DNA of 41,287 nt, from contig JAFZLK010000056.1 of assembly GCA_017551515.1 (NCBI GenBank), positions 1 through 41,287 of the forward strand. The letters are read 5' to 3'. The translations under genes and the position numbers were made by a program. Shown in pieces: positions 25,239 through 34,992 of this stretch. The DNA is from Bacteroidales bacterium (GTDB lineage Bacteria; Bacteroidota; Bacteroidia; Bacteroidales; ML635J-15). Every line of letters begins with the position of its first letter. Position 1 is the stretch's first letter. The notes below the pieces were generated by a model, which was not told where the DNA came from, made no database searches, and saw only the letters and a program-made list of their open reading frames with translations.

Positions 25239-28200
25239 TTATTCCTTGATGAATTTTCGTTGCATTTCCGTTTCATCGGCTCCGCTTACTTCGACAGGCT
25301 CAGTGCGCTGCAGGGAGTGGGTGCGAATACGAACCACATATACCCCGCTTGGCAATCCTGCAACATCGCAAACCGCGCTATCGCTGTTGACATCCTTACG
25401 CGAAACGATCTGTCCCATTACATTAACAATCTCAATTTCGGAAATTTCTTCCGAAGATGTGATGTTGAGGAAATCGCTTGTCGGGTTCGGGAAAATGGAA
25501 ATTTCCAGTGTTGCAGTTTCGGGAATGGAGGCTTCTGTAATAAACGATGCCACATAGGTTACATCGGATGTTACCCTTATCTGGCGCGGATTCTCCGTAT
25601 TGTTGTCGTTCCACGAAACAAACTCATAACCTTCGTTTGCAATTGCTTCGATGCTAATAACCGTGCCTTCTGGATATGTTCCGCCACCAGTTACATAACC
25701 TTGTGTAAGATTTGCGGAAATAACAGTAACTGTATAGCTTGCTATAGATGACGCTTCTACAAATGTGGCAATGTACATTGCATCATTGGTTACTATCAGT
25801 GTGCGAGGATTGTCGCTGTTGCCATCGCTCCACGAAACAAATTCGTAACCGCTATTGGCAGTAGCAGTGATGGTTATTTCCGTACCCTCGGCATATGTTC
25901 CGTTGCCAGTTACTGTTCCGTATGCCTGATTCGATGAATAAACTGTAATAGTATATGTTGCAACCTGCTGAATTTCCACAAAGTTGGCTATGAACAGGGT
26001 ATCGCTTGTAATAGTTACGCTACGTGGGTTATCTGTACTGCCATCGTTCCATGTCGCAAATTCGTAGCCTTCGTTTGCGATTGCTTCTATCACAATCTCC
26101 GTTCCGTCGGCATATACACCGCCACCGCTAACTGTTCCGAAAGCAGGATTCGATGCAGCTGCCATAACTGTACGCATGACGATATAGCCGTTGTCAACGA
26201 TGTTGGAACTCAACATCTCATCATCTTCTTCTTCCTCGTCATTGGAACGTGAGCGTGTATTCTTTACAATCATAACCTTATAGAAGAATCCTTCATTATA
26301 TGGATTGCTGTAGTCGGTATATGAATTTAGGTTAGACGGCACGGTATCAAGCACCACCATATCATTTGTAGTTCTGCCTCGGTAAATTTTATATGAACTT
26401 AATTCAAATCCTTCATAATGAGACCATATTAGGTTCCAAGAGTTGTCTACTCCTTGGTTTATAGTAAGATGCACGGATTTATGCGGTTCGCTCATCGGCG
26501 ACATTCCGCCACATTCGTCAACAGCGCAAACCATATAACGATAAGCCCTTTCAGAAGGATTGACTGTTGAGTCGGTTATCGATTTCTTGTTACGTCCTAC
26601 GCTGCTGATATGCCTAAATACATTCATCGTATTGTCCTCTCTATAGATTTCGTAACCAGCGATGCCTTCTGTCTGTGGGGCTGTCCAACTGAAAGAAATA
26701 AAGCCGTTTATGTTCATTCCTAGATTCCTAACCTTAGGAGCTTCAGTAAGCACAGTGCTGTAGCCTATTATCACTCCTTCTGAATTACCGTGGCAACCGA
26801 AACTGTCAACCACTTCAACGAAGTAGTATCCGGGAGTTGACACAACTATCGTTTCGGATGTTTCATCGGTGGTCCATAGGTAGGAACTATACTCACCTGC
26901 CGAAAGCGTTACGCTAGCAGTTTCGGGGTTGCAGGCATCAAGAATGCCGTCAACGGTGATTACCGGTTCGGGATGCTGGTATATGGTGAGTTCCAACCTC
27001 ACGACGCTGTCGGCTGAGCTTGTTGCGGTGAAAGTCTGGATGTATTCTCCGCTTTCGGTGTAGGTGATGTCGTTCCAAGTATAGCTGTCACAAGCGTTTG
27101 CCGTAATGGTGTTATAGATGGTTTGCGGTTCTTCATTACGAACAAAGTTTGCGATGTATATTGCATCTGAAGTTACTGTTATAGTCCTTATGCTATCAGT
27201 GCTACCATCACTCCAAACATCAAACCTATAACCCTCGAATGCAGTGGCTGTTAATGTTACCTCAGCATTTGCTTCATACACACCGCCGCCTGTCACCGAA
27301 CCGTGATTCGGATTTGAAGTGATTACTGTAATATTATAGATAGGAACTTGTGGCAATTCATCGAAGTAGGCAACATACATAGCGTTGCGTGTTACTGTCA
27401 CTTCATGTGGATTGTCGGTGCTACCATCGCTCCATGATGAGAACTCGTAGCCATCGTTTGCTGTTGCTGTTAGAGTAGCCACAGCATTTTCCTCGTATTC
27501 GCCACCGCCCGAAACTGAGCCGTATGCATTGTTTATCGAAAGGACGGTAAGCGTATATACTGGAATTTCAGGAATTTCCAAAAAGTTGGCGACATACATC
27601 GCATCGGATGTTACTGTTATGTTTCGTGGATTATCAGTGCTACCATCACTCCAAACATCAAACCTGTAACCTTCGAATGCAGTGGCTGTTAATGTTACCT
27701 CAGCATTTGCTTCATACACACCTCCACCTGTCACCGAACCATGATTCGGATTTGAAGCGATTACTGTTATATTATAGGTTGGAGTTTGCGGCAATTCATC
27801 GAAGTAGGCGACATACATTGCATTGCGTGTTACTGTCATCTCATGCGGATTGTCGGTGCTGCCATCGCTCCAAGATGTGAATTCATAGCCATCGTTTGCT
27901 GTTGCTGTTAGAGTAGCCACAGCATTTTCCTCGTATTCGCCACCGCCCGAAACTGAGCCGTATGCATTGTTTATCGAAAGGACGGTTAGCGTATATACTG
28001 GAGTCGGCGGAATTACTGCGAAGTTCGCAACATACATTGCATCACCTATCACCGTAATGTCTCGTGGATTTTCGGTATTACCATCGTTCCAAGAGGTGAA
28101 CATATAACCATCGAATGCAGTTGCGGAAATTGTCACTACATTTCCGAGCGAGTATGTTCCACTGCCCGACACAGATCCGTATGCCAAATTTGACGATGCA

Positions 28201-31200
28201 ACGCTGACTTCGTAATCTGTCACCACCGATGCCACAATAAACGATGCAATGTACATTGCATCACCGCTTACTGTTATCTGGCGCGGATTGAGGGTTTCAC
28301 CATCGTTCCACGAAACGAATGCATAGCCTTCGTTTGGATTGGCGGTAAGCGTAACCTCCGTGCCCTCGTAGTATGTTCCACCGCCAGTGACAACGCCAAC
28401 GGCAGGATTTGATGACAATGCTGTTATCGTATAGGTGGCAACAGGCGGAATCTCTACAAAGGTTGCTATGTAGGTCACATCGTTGGTGACGCTTATCGTG
28501 CGCGGATTTTCCTCGTTTCCGTCGTTCCATGCCGTGAACCTATAGCCGTAGTTTGGCGTTGCGCTAAGGGTTGCCGTCGAGTTTTCCTCGTATTCGCCGC
28601 CACCTGTGACCGTGCCGAACAGATTGTTGTTCGACAGGGCTGTAACGGTATAAATAGTCGGGCATGGACCAACCTCCCTTATGCGCCTGAAGTTGTACCA
28701 GAAGTCGGCATCGTTGTAGGTGTCGGCGGTGCGGCAGGGTACTAGAACTCTCGCACTCGACACATGGTTGTAGTCGAAAGTGCTGGAATATATTGTAGGC
28801 GGAACAGTAGTACCGGCTACTATGGAGTCTATTGCCGTGCAGCCTGCAAACATATAGTCGGGAATGCGGGTTACAGTCTCGCCAAGACTGATTTTCTTCA
28901 GCGATGTCTGCGCTGCCGAAAATGGCGACTGCGTATAGTTTGAATTTAGTTGTGTCGCATTGAAAATAACCTCGGATATTGACGAGCAACCGTAGAAAAC
29001 ATCATTGGCAATGCTTATAAGGTTCTGCGGTATGGTAACGCTGCGCAATGCACTGCAGTTGTAGAATGCCGACGAGCCTATGCTTCTCACCGATTCGGGG
29101 ATAACAGTGTTGTTGCAGCCGAGCAGCAGTTGGTTGTTCGATTTCCTTATTATGGCGTTGCAGTTGTCGCGGCTGTCGTAGGTAGTGTTGGATGCGTCCA
29201 CCGTAATTGATGTCAATCCGCTGCAGTTGTAGAATGCATTGCTACCTATACTCGAAACTGCACTGCCAATCGAAAGCGAGGATATAGCATTGCAGTTGTA
29301 GAACGCGTTTGCGCCTATGCTCGTTACCGAGTTTGGTATTGCGATGCTACCGTTTAGGTTGGTGCAACCGTAGAATGCGTTGTTGCCGATGCTTGATGTC
29401 GATGTAGGGATATTCACCGACCTTAATCCGCTACATTCGTAGAACAGTCCTGCTGGAATGCTTTGCAGAGCATTTGGTAAATTTGCTGTCGAGATTCCGC
29501 TACAAGCCGAAAATGCGTAGTCGCCTATGCTGGTAACCGTTTCGGGAATGCTCAAAGTTCCGCTTCCTCGAAGACCATTGAATGCGTATGCTGGAATTCT
29601 GGTCACATTTGCACCAATGCTTATTGTTGCATTGGCATTGCACGAACCGAATACAGGATAGCTGGAACTTCCCATACTTGTACAGTTTGTTGCATTATAA
29701 TTTACCGATGTTATTCCTGTGCAATTTTGGAAAGCCGAATTGCCGATACTTGTTACCGCATTAGGTATTGTTATGGAAGTTATATGATTGCAGTTGTAAA
29801 AAGCACTTGCACCTATATTGGTAACCGCACTTGGCAATGAAACATTTGCAATGTTGCTACAATTGTAGAATGCGTTTGCAGGAATATTCGTTACATTTTC
29901 TCCTATGTTCAATGTTGTGATATTTGTATTGCCAGATATACCATTATTGCTTTCAAAAGTTGTGCAGTTTACTGCATTAAAATTTACTGTAGTTAAACCA
30001 CTACAACCATTGAATGCCCGATCCGGAATTTTTGTAACATTTTCACCGATGTTTAAGGTTGACAATGATGTGCAATTAGAAAATACTGGATACGATGAAC
30101 TTCCCATAGTCGTGCAGTTTGTCGCATTGAAGTTGACAGTTTCTAGCCCGCTGCAATCAGAAAATGCATATTCGCCAATGCTCGTGACGGAATTTGGGAT
30201 TGTAATAGATGTCAAGCAAGACGCTCCGCGGAATGCATACGCTTTAATTTCTGTTACGGTATTCGGAATAACCAAATTAGTTACAAGACTACCATTGATA
30301 TATAAGTTATGAGCATAACTTAACGGCTGTGCGTTGTAATTGCCGAATGTTATACCGCACCACTGAGCAATATCGCCTGCATAATAAACCGATGTCAGTC
30401 CGCTGCAATCTTTAAATGCATAATTTGGAATGTTTGTTACATTTTCACCAATGTTCAAGGTTGACAGTGATGTGCAATAAGAAAATACTGGATACGATGA
30501 ACTTCCCATAGTCGTGCAGTTTGTCGCATTGAAGTTAACTGATGTCAGTCCGCTGCAAAGTTGAAATGCATGACTGCCAATGCTCGTAACCGAATTGCCA
30601 ATGGTTACAGAAGTCAGTCCACTACAATTGCCAAATGCATACCTTCCAATGCTCGTGACGGAATTGGGAATTGTTACCGAAGTCAGTCCTCTGCAATTCA
30701 TAAATGTATAATCGCCAATGCTCGTGACGGAATTGGGGATTGTAACCGATGTCAGTCCACTGCAACCAGAAAATGCCCATTCACCAATGCTCGTAACCGA
30801 ATTTGGAATTATTACTGATGTCAATCCTGTGCAATTTTCAAAAGCATAATTACCAATGCTCGTAACCGAATTGCCAATGGTTACAGAAGTCAGTCCACTG
30901 CAACCCTTAAATGCTTCACTGCCTATGCTCGTAACAGAATTGGGAATTGTTACCGAAGTCAGTCCGTTGCGATACGCAAATGCATAGTCAGGAATATTTG
31001 TAACACTGCTACCTATATTCAAAGTTGATAATGACGAACATCCAGACCAAACATCATATCCAATACTTGTGCAGTTTGTTGCATTGAAGTTAACAGTTTT
31101 CAGTCCGCTGCAACCATAAAATGCATTATTTGGAATATTTGTAACATTACTGTCTATGTTTAAAGTCTGCAAAGCCGTGCAACCCGAAAAAACTGGATAT

Positions 31201-33191
31201 GTACTAATGCCCATGCTTGTACAATTTGTTGCGTTGAAATTCAAAGTTGTAAGACCTGTACAATTTTGGAATGCCGAATTGCCAATGCTTGCTACAGATT
31301 CCGGGATTGTAACCTCTATTAGTCCGCTACAACCATCGAATGCGTATGCAGGAATATTTGTAACGTTACTGCCTATGTTTATAGTTTGCAAAGTCGAACA
31401 ACCCGAAAAAGCAGAAGTCCCCATACTTGTGCAGTTTGTTGCATTGAAATTAACTGTTGTAAGGCCTGTGCAGTTCTTGAAAACACAATTGCCGATGCTT
31501 GATACAGACTCCGGGATTGTAACCTCTGTCAATCCGCTACAACTAGAAAATGTTGATAAGCCAATGCTAGTTACGGAATTAGGGATTGTAACCTCTGTCA
31601 ACCCACTACATCCCGCAAATGCATAATCAGGAATATTTGTCACATTTTCCCCTATGTTCAATGTTGTGATATAAGTATTGCCCGATATGCCGTTATTGCT
31701 TATAAAAGTGCAGTTTATAGCATTAAAATTGATGACAGTAAGACTAAAACAGTGATAGAAGGAACCATCATCAATGCGTTCTACAGAATTGCCGATTGTT
31801 ACAGTAGTCAGTCGGCTGCATTCGCTAAAAACACATTCGCTAATACTTGTAACATAATTGGGAATTGCTACATCAGTCAGTCCACTCCATGCAAATGCAT
31901 ACATACCAATTTCTGTTACCGAATTAGGAATTGTTACAGATGTCAGTCCGCTACATCTAGAAAATGCATAAGTGCCAATGCTTGTAACTGAATTGGGAAT
32001 TGTTATTTCTTCCAGTCCACTGCACCCATAAAATGCAGAACTGCCAATGCTCGTGACAGAATTTGGAATAATTGTGTTCTTGCATCCTGCAATCAAAATG
32101 TTTGTTGCTGTTTCTATTATGGCATTGCAATTGTCTCGCGAATCATAAACTGGGTTTTCTGATTCAACGATAATAACTTCTAACTCAACACAATTATAAA
32201 ATAGACTTACACCTATACTTGTAACGGAATTAGGAATAGTTATAGATGTCAATCCACTGCAATCAGAAAACGCGCTCGCTCCAATGCTTGTTACTGAATT
32301 GGGGATTGTAATCGATGACAGTAAACTATTACCCTTGAAGGCGTATGCAGGAATATTTATAACATTATCGCCAATATTTATAGTTCGCATTGCTGAGCAC
32401 CCCCAAAAAGCTGGATTATAATAATTCCCCATATAAGTGCAGTTTGTTGCATTGAAATTCAAAGTTGTAATGTTAGTACAACTACCGAATGCATTACTGC
32501 CAATGCTTTCTACAGAACTGGGAATTGTTACCTCTGTCAGTCCGTTGCAAGCATAAAATGCATCAACGCCAATGCTTGTTACAGAGTTTGGGATTGTTAT
32601 CGAAGTTAGTCCGCTGCAACCTTCAAATGCACAGACGCCAATACTAGTAACCGAATTTCCTATTGTTACCGATGTCAGTCCACTACAACCAGAAAATGCA
32701 TAGAAAGGAATGTTTGTTACATTTTCACCAATGGTCAATGTTTCAAGTACTGTGCAGTTAGAAAATACAGGATAGCTTGAGCTTCCCATTGTCGTGCAGT
32801 TTGTTGCGTTAAAGTTGACTGTTGTCAGTCCGCTGCAACCAGCAAATGCTATATAACCAATATTTAATATAGTATTGGGAATTGTAACAGATGTAATGCC
32901 GCTACAACTATTAAATGCGTATGCACCAATGCTAGTAACCGAATAGGTCTTGCCACTATTTGTAACACTAGTTGGTATTACAAGGTCGCCTGTAGGGTAG
33001 GTGCTGTAATATGGCGATGTAGCATTTTCCGGCACTACCTGTACAGTATATGGCTCGGTACTCGAGGTAATTGTATAATACAATGTCTGTCCACTGCTAC
33101 ATACTGCGGAAAAATCGTATGCCATTGCGCTACTGCCAATGAGGAAGGCAAAGAGAAGAATAGATAGAAATCTTTTCATATTAGTTATCAA
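25239..33191 (-). CDS. Giant BspA-type leucine-rich-repeat surface protein, T9SS cargo
   Basis: A 2650-residue secreted protein, probably an adhesin or surface layer component. Signal peptide MKRFLSILLFAFLIGSSAMA; about 55 BspA/LRR_5 repeats (23-residue unit around 'IPNSVTSIGxxAFxxCSGL') from about 70 to 1500; seven 73-residue InlB-B/Flg_new-like repeats (1512-2020); an Ig/HYR-like segment to about 2150; fibronectin-III-like modules to about 2335 with an acidic stretch (DEEEEDDE); three more B-like repeats; and a T9SS type A domain from about 2565 ('EISIFPNPTSDFLNITSS'). B-repeats 4-5 and 6-7 are a nearly identical tandem copy (438 nt period). After 'GVYVVRIRT' an in-frame repeat-derived insert precedes the final MQRKFIKE. 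It has the same architecture as the truncated gene at the left edge. Confidence 0.95.
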   Translation of the reverse strand: MITNMKRFLSILLFAFLIGSSAMAYDFSAVCSSGQTLYYTITSSTEPYTVQVVPENATSPYYSTYPTGDLVIPTSVTNSGKTYSVTSIGAYAFNSCSGITSVTIPNTILNIGYIAFAGCSGLTTVNFNATNCTTMGSSSYPVFSNCTVLETLTIGENVTNIPFYAFSGCSGLTSVTIGNSVTSIGVCAFEGCSGLTSITIPNSVTSIGVDAFYACNGLTEVTIPSSVESIGSNAFGSCTNITTLNFNATNCTYMGNYYNPAFWGCSAMRTINIGDNVINIPAYAFKGNSLLSSITIPNSVTSIGASAFSDCSGLTSITIPNSVTSIGVSLFYNCVELEVIIVESENPVYDSRDNCNAIIETATNILIAGCKNTIIPNSVTSIGSSAFYGCSGLEEITIPNSVTSIGTYAFSRCSGLTSVTIPNSVTEIGMYAFAWSGLTDVAIPNYVTSISECVFSECSRLTTVTIGNSVERIDDGSFYHCFSLTVINFNAINCTFISNNGISGNTYITTLNIGENVTNIPDYAFAGCSGLTEVTIPNSVTSIGLSTFSSCSGLTEVTIPESVSSIGNCVFKNCTGLTTVNFNATNCTSMGTSAFSGCSTLQTINIGSNVTNIPAYAFDGCSGLIEVTIPESVASIGNSAFQNCTGLTTLNFNATNCTSMGISTYPVFSGCTALQTLNIDSNVTNIPNNAFYGCSGLKTVNFNATNCTSIGYDVWSGCSSLSTLNIGSSVTNIPDYAFAYRNGLTSVTIPNSVTSIGSEAFKGCSGLTSVTIGNSVTSIGNYAFENCTGLTSVIIPNSVTSIGEWAFSGCSGLTSVTIPNSVTSIGDYTFMNCRGLTSVTIPNSVTSIGRYAFGNCSGLTSVTIGNSVTSIGSHAFQLCSGLTSVNFNATNCTTMGSSSYPVFSYCTSLSTLNIGENVTNIPNYAFKDCSGLTSVYYAGDIAQWCGITFGNYNAQPLSYAHNLYINGSLVTNLVIPNTVTEIKAYAFRGASCLTSITIPNSVTSIGEYAFSDCSGLETVNFNATNCTTMGSSSYPVFSNCTSLSTLNIGENVTKIPDRAFNGCSGLTTVNFNAVNCTTFESNNGISGNTNITTLNIGENVTNIPANAFYNCSNIANVSLPSAVTNIGASAFYNCNHITSITIPNAVTSIGNSAFQNCTGITSVNYNATNCTSMGSSSYPVFGSCNANATISIGANVTRIPAYAFNGLRGSGTLSIPETVTSIGDYAFSACSGISTANLPNALQSIPAGLFYECSGLRSVNIPTSTSSIGNNAFYGCTNLNGSIAIPNSVTSIGANAFYNCNAISSLSIGSAVSSIGSNAFYNCSGLTSITVDASNTTYDSRDNCNAIIRKSNNQLLLGCNNTVIPESVRSIGSSAFYNCSALRSVTIPQNLISIANDVFYGCSSISEVIFNATQLNSNYTQSPFSAAQTSLKKISLGETVTRIPDYMFAGCTAIDSIVAGTTVPPTIYSSTFDYNHVSSARVLVPCRTADTYNDADFWYNFRRIREVGPCPTIYTVTALSNNNLFGTVTGGGEYEENSTATLSATPNYGYRFTAWNDGNEENPRTISVTNDVTYIATFVEIPPVATYTITALSSNPAVGVVTGGGTYYEGTEVTLTANPNEGYAFVSWNDGETLNPRQITVSGDAMYIASFIVASVVTDYEVSVASSNLAYGSVSGSGTYSLGNVVTISATAFDGYMFTSWNDGNTENPRDITVIGDAMYVANFAVIPPTPVYTLTVLSINNAYGSVSGGGEYEENAVATLTATANDGYEFTSWSDGSTDNPHEMTVTRNAMYVAYFDELPQTPTYNITVIASNPNHGSVTGGGVYEANAEVTLTATAFEGYRFDVWSDGSTDNPRNITVTSDAMYVANFLEIPEIPVYTLTVLSINNAYGSVSGGGEYEENAVATLTATANDGYEFSSWSDGSTDNPHEVTVTRNAMYVAYFDELPQVPIYNITVITSNPNHGSVTGGGVYEANAEVTLTATAFEGYRFDVWSDGSTDSIRTITVTSDAIYIANFVRNEEPQTIYNTITANACDSYTWNDITYTESGEYIQTFTATSSADSVVRLELTIYQHPEPVITVDGILDACNPETASVTLSAGEYSSYLWTTDETSETIVVSTPGYYFVEVVDSFGCHGNSEGVIIGYSTVLTEAPKVRNLGMNINGFISFSWTAPQTEGIAGYEIYREDNTMNVFRHISSVGRNKKSITDSTVNPSERAYRYMVCAVDECGGMSPMSEPHKSVHLTINQGVDNSWNLIWSHYEGFELSSYKIYRGRTTNDMVVLDTVPSNLNSYTDYSNPYNEGFFYKVMIVKNTRSRSNDEEEEDDEMLSSNIVDNGYIVMRTVMAAASNPAFGTVSGGGVYADGTEIVIEAIANEGYEFATWNDGSTDNPRSVTITSDTLFIANFVEIQQVATYTITVYSSNQAYGTVTGNGTYAEGTEITITATANSGYEFVSWSDGNSDNPRTLIVTNDAMYIATFVEASSIASYTVTVISANLTQGYVTGGGTYPEGTVISIEAIANEGYEFVSWNDNNTENPRQIRVTSDVTYVASFITEASIPETATLEISIFPNPTSDFLNITSSEEISEIEIVNVMGQIVSRKDVNSDSAVCDVAGLPSGVYVVRIRTHSLQRTEPVEVSGADETEMQRKFIKE
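25288..25305. repeat. Dispersed repeat core 'CTTCGACAGGCTCAGTG' inside coding sequence
   Basis: This well-known dispersed bacterial intergenic repeat sits in the last 30 codons of the giant bspA-like gene. It encodes part of the segment HSLQRTEPVEVSG between the sorting domain and the C-terminal MQRKFIKE. Confidence 0.65.
27352..28010 (-). repeat. 438-nt tandem duplication (two B-repeats) within the bspA-like gene
   Basis: The DNA beginning 'ggcaattcatcgaagtaggc' at 27352 recurs at 27790, a period of 438 nt (146 residues, two modules), with very few differences, most of them silent. The first 220 nt or so of each copy were compared directly. The other B-repeats are much more diverged, so this copy is recent. 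Confidence 0.75.
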
Positions 33192-33229
33192 TATTTTATA
33201 TTTCGTATAAGGTTAAAAAATTAGTGTGG

Positions 33230-33237
33230 CAAAAGTA
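33230..33237 (-). promoter_or_regulatory. -7 promoter element of the giant bspA-like gene
   Basis: TACTTTTG on the minus strand (TAnnTTTG), about 39 bases before the start, within 'TTTTTTTCCTTACTTTTGCCACA', of which the first half matches the promoter of the paralogue at 4052-4059. Confidence 0.6.
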
Positions 33238-33369
33238 AGGAAAAAAATGATAATTCAAGGATTTGAAGATTTGAAAATTTGAGGATTTGGCTTCGCCGAG
33301 CTAAAGGTTGAAGAATCAAGGGGTTGTTTCTGGTTTCTAGTTTAACTTCGTTGAGGGCTTTGTCGTTCT

Positions 33370-33785
33370 ATGGCTAAAGCCGTTTCTAGGTTTCTATGGC
33401 TGACGCCGTTTCTGGGTTTCTGTGGCTGACGCCGTTTCTACGCATTGCTGTTTCTATGGCTGACGCCGTTTCTGGGTTTCTATGGCTGACGCCGTTTCTA
33501 GGTTTCTGTGGCTGACGCCGTTTCTACGCATTGCTGTTTCTATGGCTGACGCCGTTTCTGGGTTTCTATGGCTGACGCCGTTTCTGGTTTTCTGTGGCTA
33601 AAGCCGTTTCTAGGTTTCTGTGGCTGACGCCGTTTCTACGCTTTGCTGTTTCTATGGCTGACGCCGTTTCTGGGTTTCTATGGCTGACGCCGTTTCTGGG
33701 TTTCTATGGCTGACGCTGTTTCTAGGTTTCTGTGGCTAAAGCTGTTTCTGGTTTTCTGTGGCTAAAGCCGTTTCTGGGTTTAACT
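33370..33785. repeat. Mini-hairpin minisatellite array, about 15 units of 26 (or 34) bp
   Basis: The unit is TRTGGCTGACGCCGTTTCT followed by GGGTTTC or AGGTTTC. Some units read GGCTAAAGCC instead of GGCTGACGCC. Three carry an 8-base longer form with ACGCATTGC or ACGCTTTGC. Two units near the right end have GGC...GCT, where one pair is lost. The array lies in the 740-bp gap between the divergent bspA-like and porP genes, upstream of both promoters. Confidence 0.9.
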
Positions 33786-33890
33786 TTGTTGAGGGCTTCG
33801 CCGTTCTCGCGTTAGCGACTGTCGTTTAGTTCGAGCGTAGCGAGAACTCCCATTCGTGCTATTCGTGTTATTCGTGGTAAAATTAAAATC
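33786..33890. repeat. Hairpin-rich and ATTCGTG-repeat tail of the array
   Basis: Further small hairpins follow the array: GGCttcGCC, CGCgttaGCG and AGTTC...GAACT around GCGTAGC. Then come three ATTCGTG words at 9-10 bp spacing. No gene is seen. Confidence 0.5.
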
Positions 33891-33959
33891 TCTGTTACAG
33901 TCTATCTATTGATTATTTTAAAAAATCTTTTTTTTGAATACTTTTCTGAACAAAATCAT

Positions 33960-33967
33960 TACCTTTG
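33960..33967 (+). promoter_or_regulatory. -7 promoter element of porP, nearly leaderless
   Basis: TACCTTTG ends only 8 bases before the ATG at 33976, with a TTTG at 33933-33936 as a possible -33 element. Transcription would begin within a few bases of the start codon. It also shows that the in-frame Met at 33934 is not the start. Confidence 0.6.
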
Positions 33968-33975
33968 TGGTTCTC

Positions 33976-34992
33976 ATGGGAAAAAGTTTTTTTATATCGG
34001 TGATTTTTCTTTTTGTTGCGATGGGTATGACTGTCGCGCAAGATATTCACTTTTCGCAGTTTTACTCGACTCCCATGCAGACAAATCCAACAAATACGGG
34101 CAACTTCAATGGCGAATGGCGTGCTGTGCTGAACAACAAGAACCAGTGGAACAGCTTTACAAATGCGTATCGCACCTTTGCAGGTAGCGTTGACTATTCG
34201 CACGAATCGCTGTTCAAGCAGGGCGACAAGTCGGGCTTGGGAATTTTCCTCAATCGCGATGTGGCTGGCGATGGCAAGTTCGGCACTACGCAGATAATGC
34301 TCAATGTTGCCTATTATTTCCCGTTCATGTCGGAAAAACTGCTTGTTGGCGCTGGCTTGTCGGCAGGTTATGCACGGCATGGAATCCGTATCGACAACTT
34401 AAATTTTGGCAGTCAGTATGTTAATGACGAATACAACGATGCCATACAGTCTGGCGAGCAATGGCAGAAAAATTCCTTCGGATATTTTGATTGCGCGGTG
34501 GGGCTTAACGGGATTCTTAAGCTTAATCCCAAATGGACAGCCGAAGCTGGATTCTCGGCTTTTCATCTGAATATGCCACGCAAGACTTTCCTCGGGTCCG
34601 ATGATTCCCGTTTGCCTGTAAAATGGATTGTCCATGCAGTTGGCGACATAAATGTCAAGGATGAATTTTGGATTGCACCAATGTTTTATTGCATGGTACA
34701 GCAGAAATATCTTGAGTTCGACATCGGCGCGCTTGGTCGCATGGATGTGAATCCAATCACCCTTCAGGCTGTGTATTTCGGCATTTTCGCACGAACAAGC
34801 GATGCAGGAATCTTGTGCGCCGGAGTGCAATACCGCAATGTCAGACTTCTTGTCAACTACGACATCAATCTTTCGAAACTTACACGCATAAGCCGAGGCA
34901 ACGGTGGCATTGAGTTTTCGCTCGTTTACATTTTCTCCAAACCAAAGCCAATCGAAACACCATACTACAGGAAATGTCCCGAATTCATGTAA
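33976..34992 (+). CDS. PorP/SprF family T9SS outer-membrane protein
   Basis: Predicted 338-residue outer-membrane barrel of the PorP/SprF family, which links T9SS or its substrates to the outer membrane. Signal peptide MGKSFFISVIFLFVAMGMTVAQ; the family hallmark 'DIHFSQFYSTPMQTNPTNTG' directly follows. Later strands include 'LGIFLNRDVAGDGKFGTTQI', 'LLVGAGLSAGYARHGI' and the C-terminal 'GGIEFSLVYIF'. The start at 33976 is preferred over 33934 because the promoter lies between them. The gene overlaps the next one by 19 bp, so the pair is translationally coupled. Confidence 0.9.
   Translation: MGKSFFISVIFLFVAMGMTVAQDIHFSQFYSTPMQTNPTNTGNFNGEWRAVLNNKNQWNSFTNAYRTFAGSVDYSHESLFKQGDKSGLGIFLNRDVAGDGKFGTTQIMLNVAYYFPFMSEKLLVGAGLSAGYARHGIRIDNLNFGSQYVNDEYNDAIQSGEQWQKNSFGYFDCAVGLNGILKLNPKWTAEAGFSAFHLNMPRKTFLGSDDSRLPVKWIVHAVGDINVKDEFWIAPMFYCMVQQKYLEFDIGALGRMDVNPITLQAVYFGIFARTSDAGILCAGVQYRNVRLLVNYDINLSKLTRISRGNGGIEFSLVYIFSKPKPIETPYYRKCPEFM

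Noticed and set aside
33370..33785. The array as a possible CRISPR
   Set aside because: Units are contiguous, with no unique spacers of constant length, and no cas genes are nearby.
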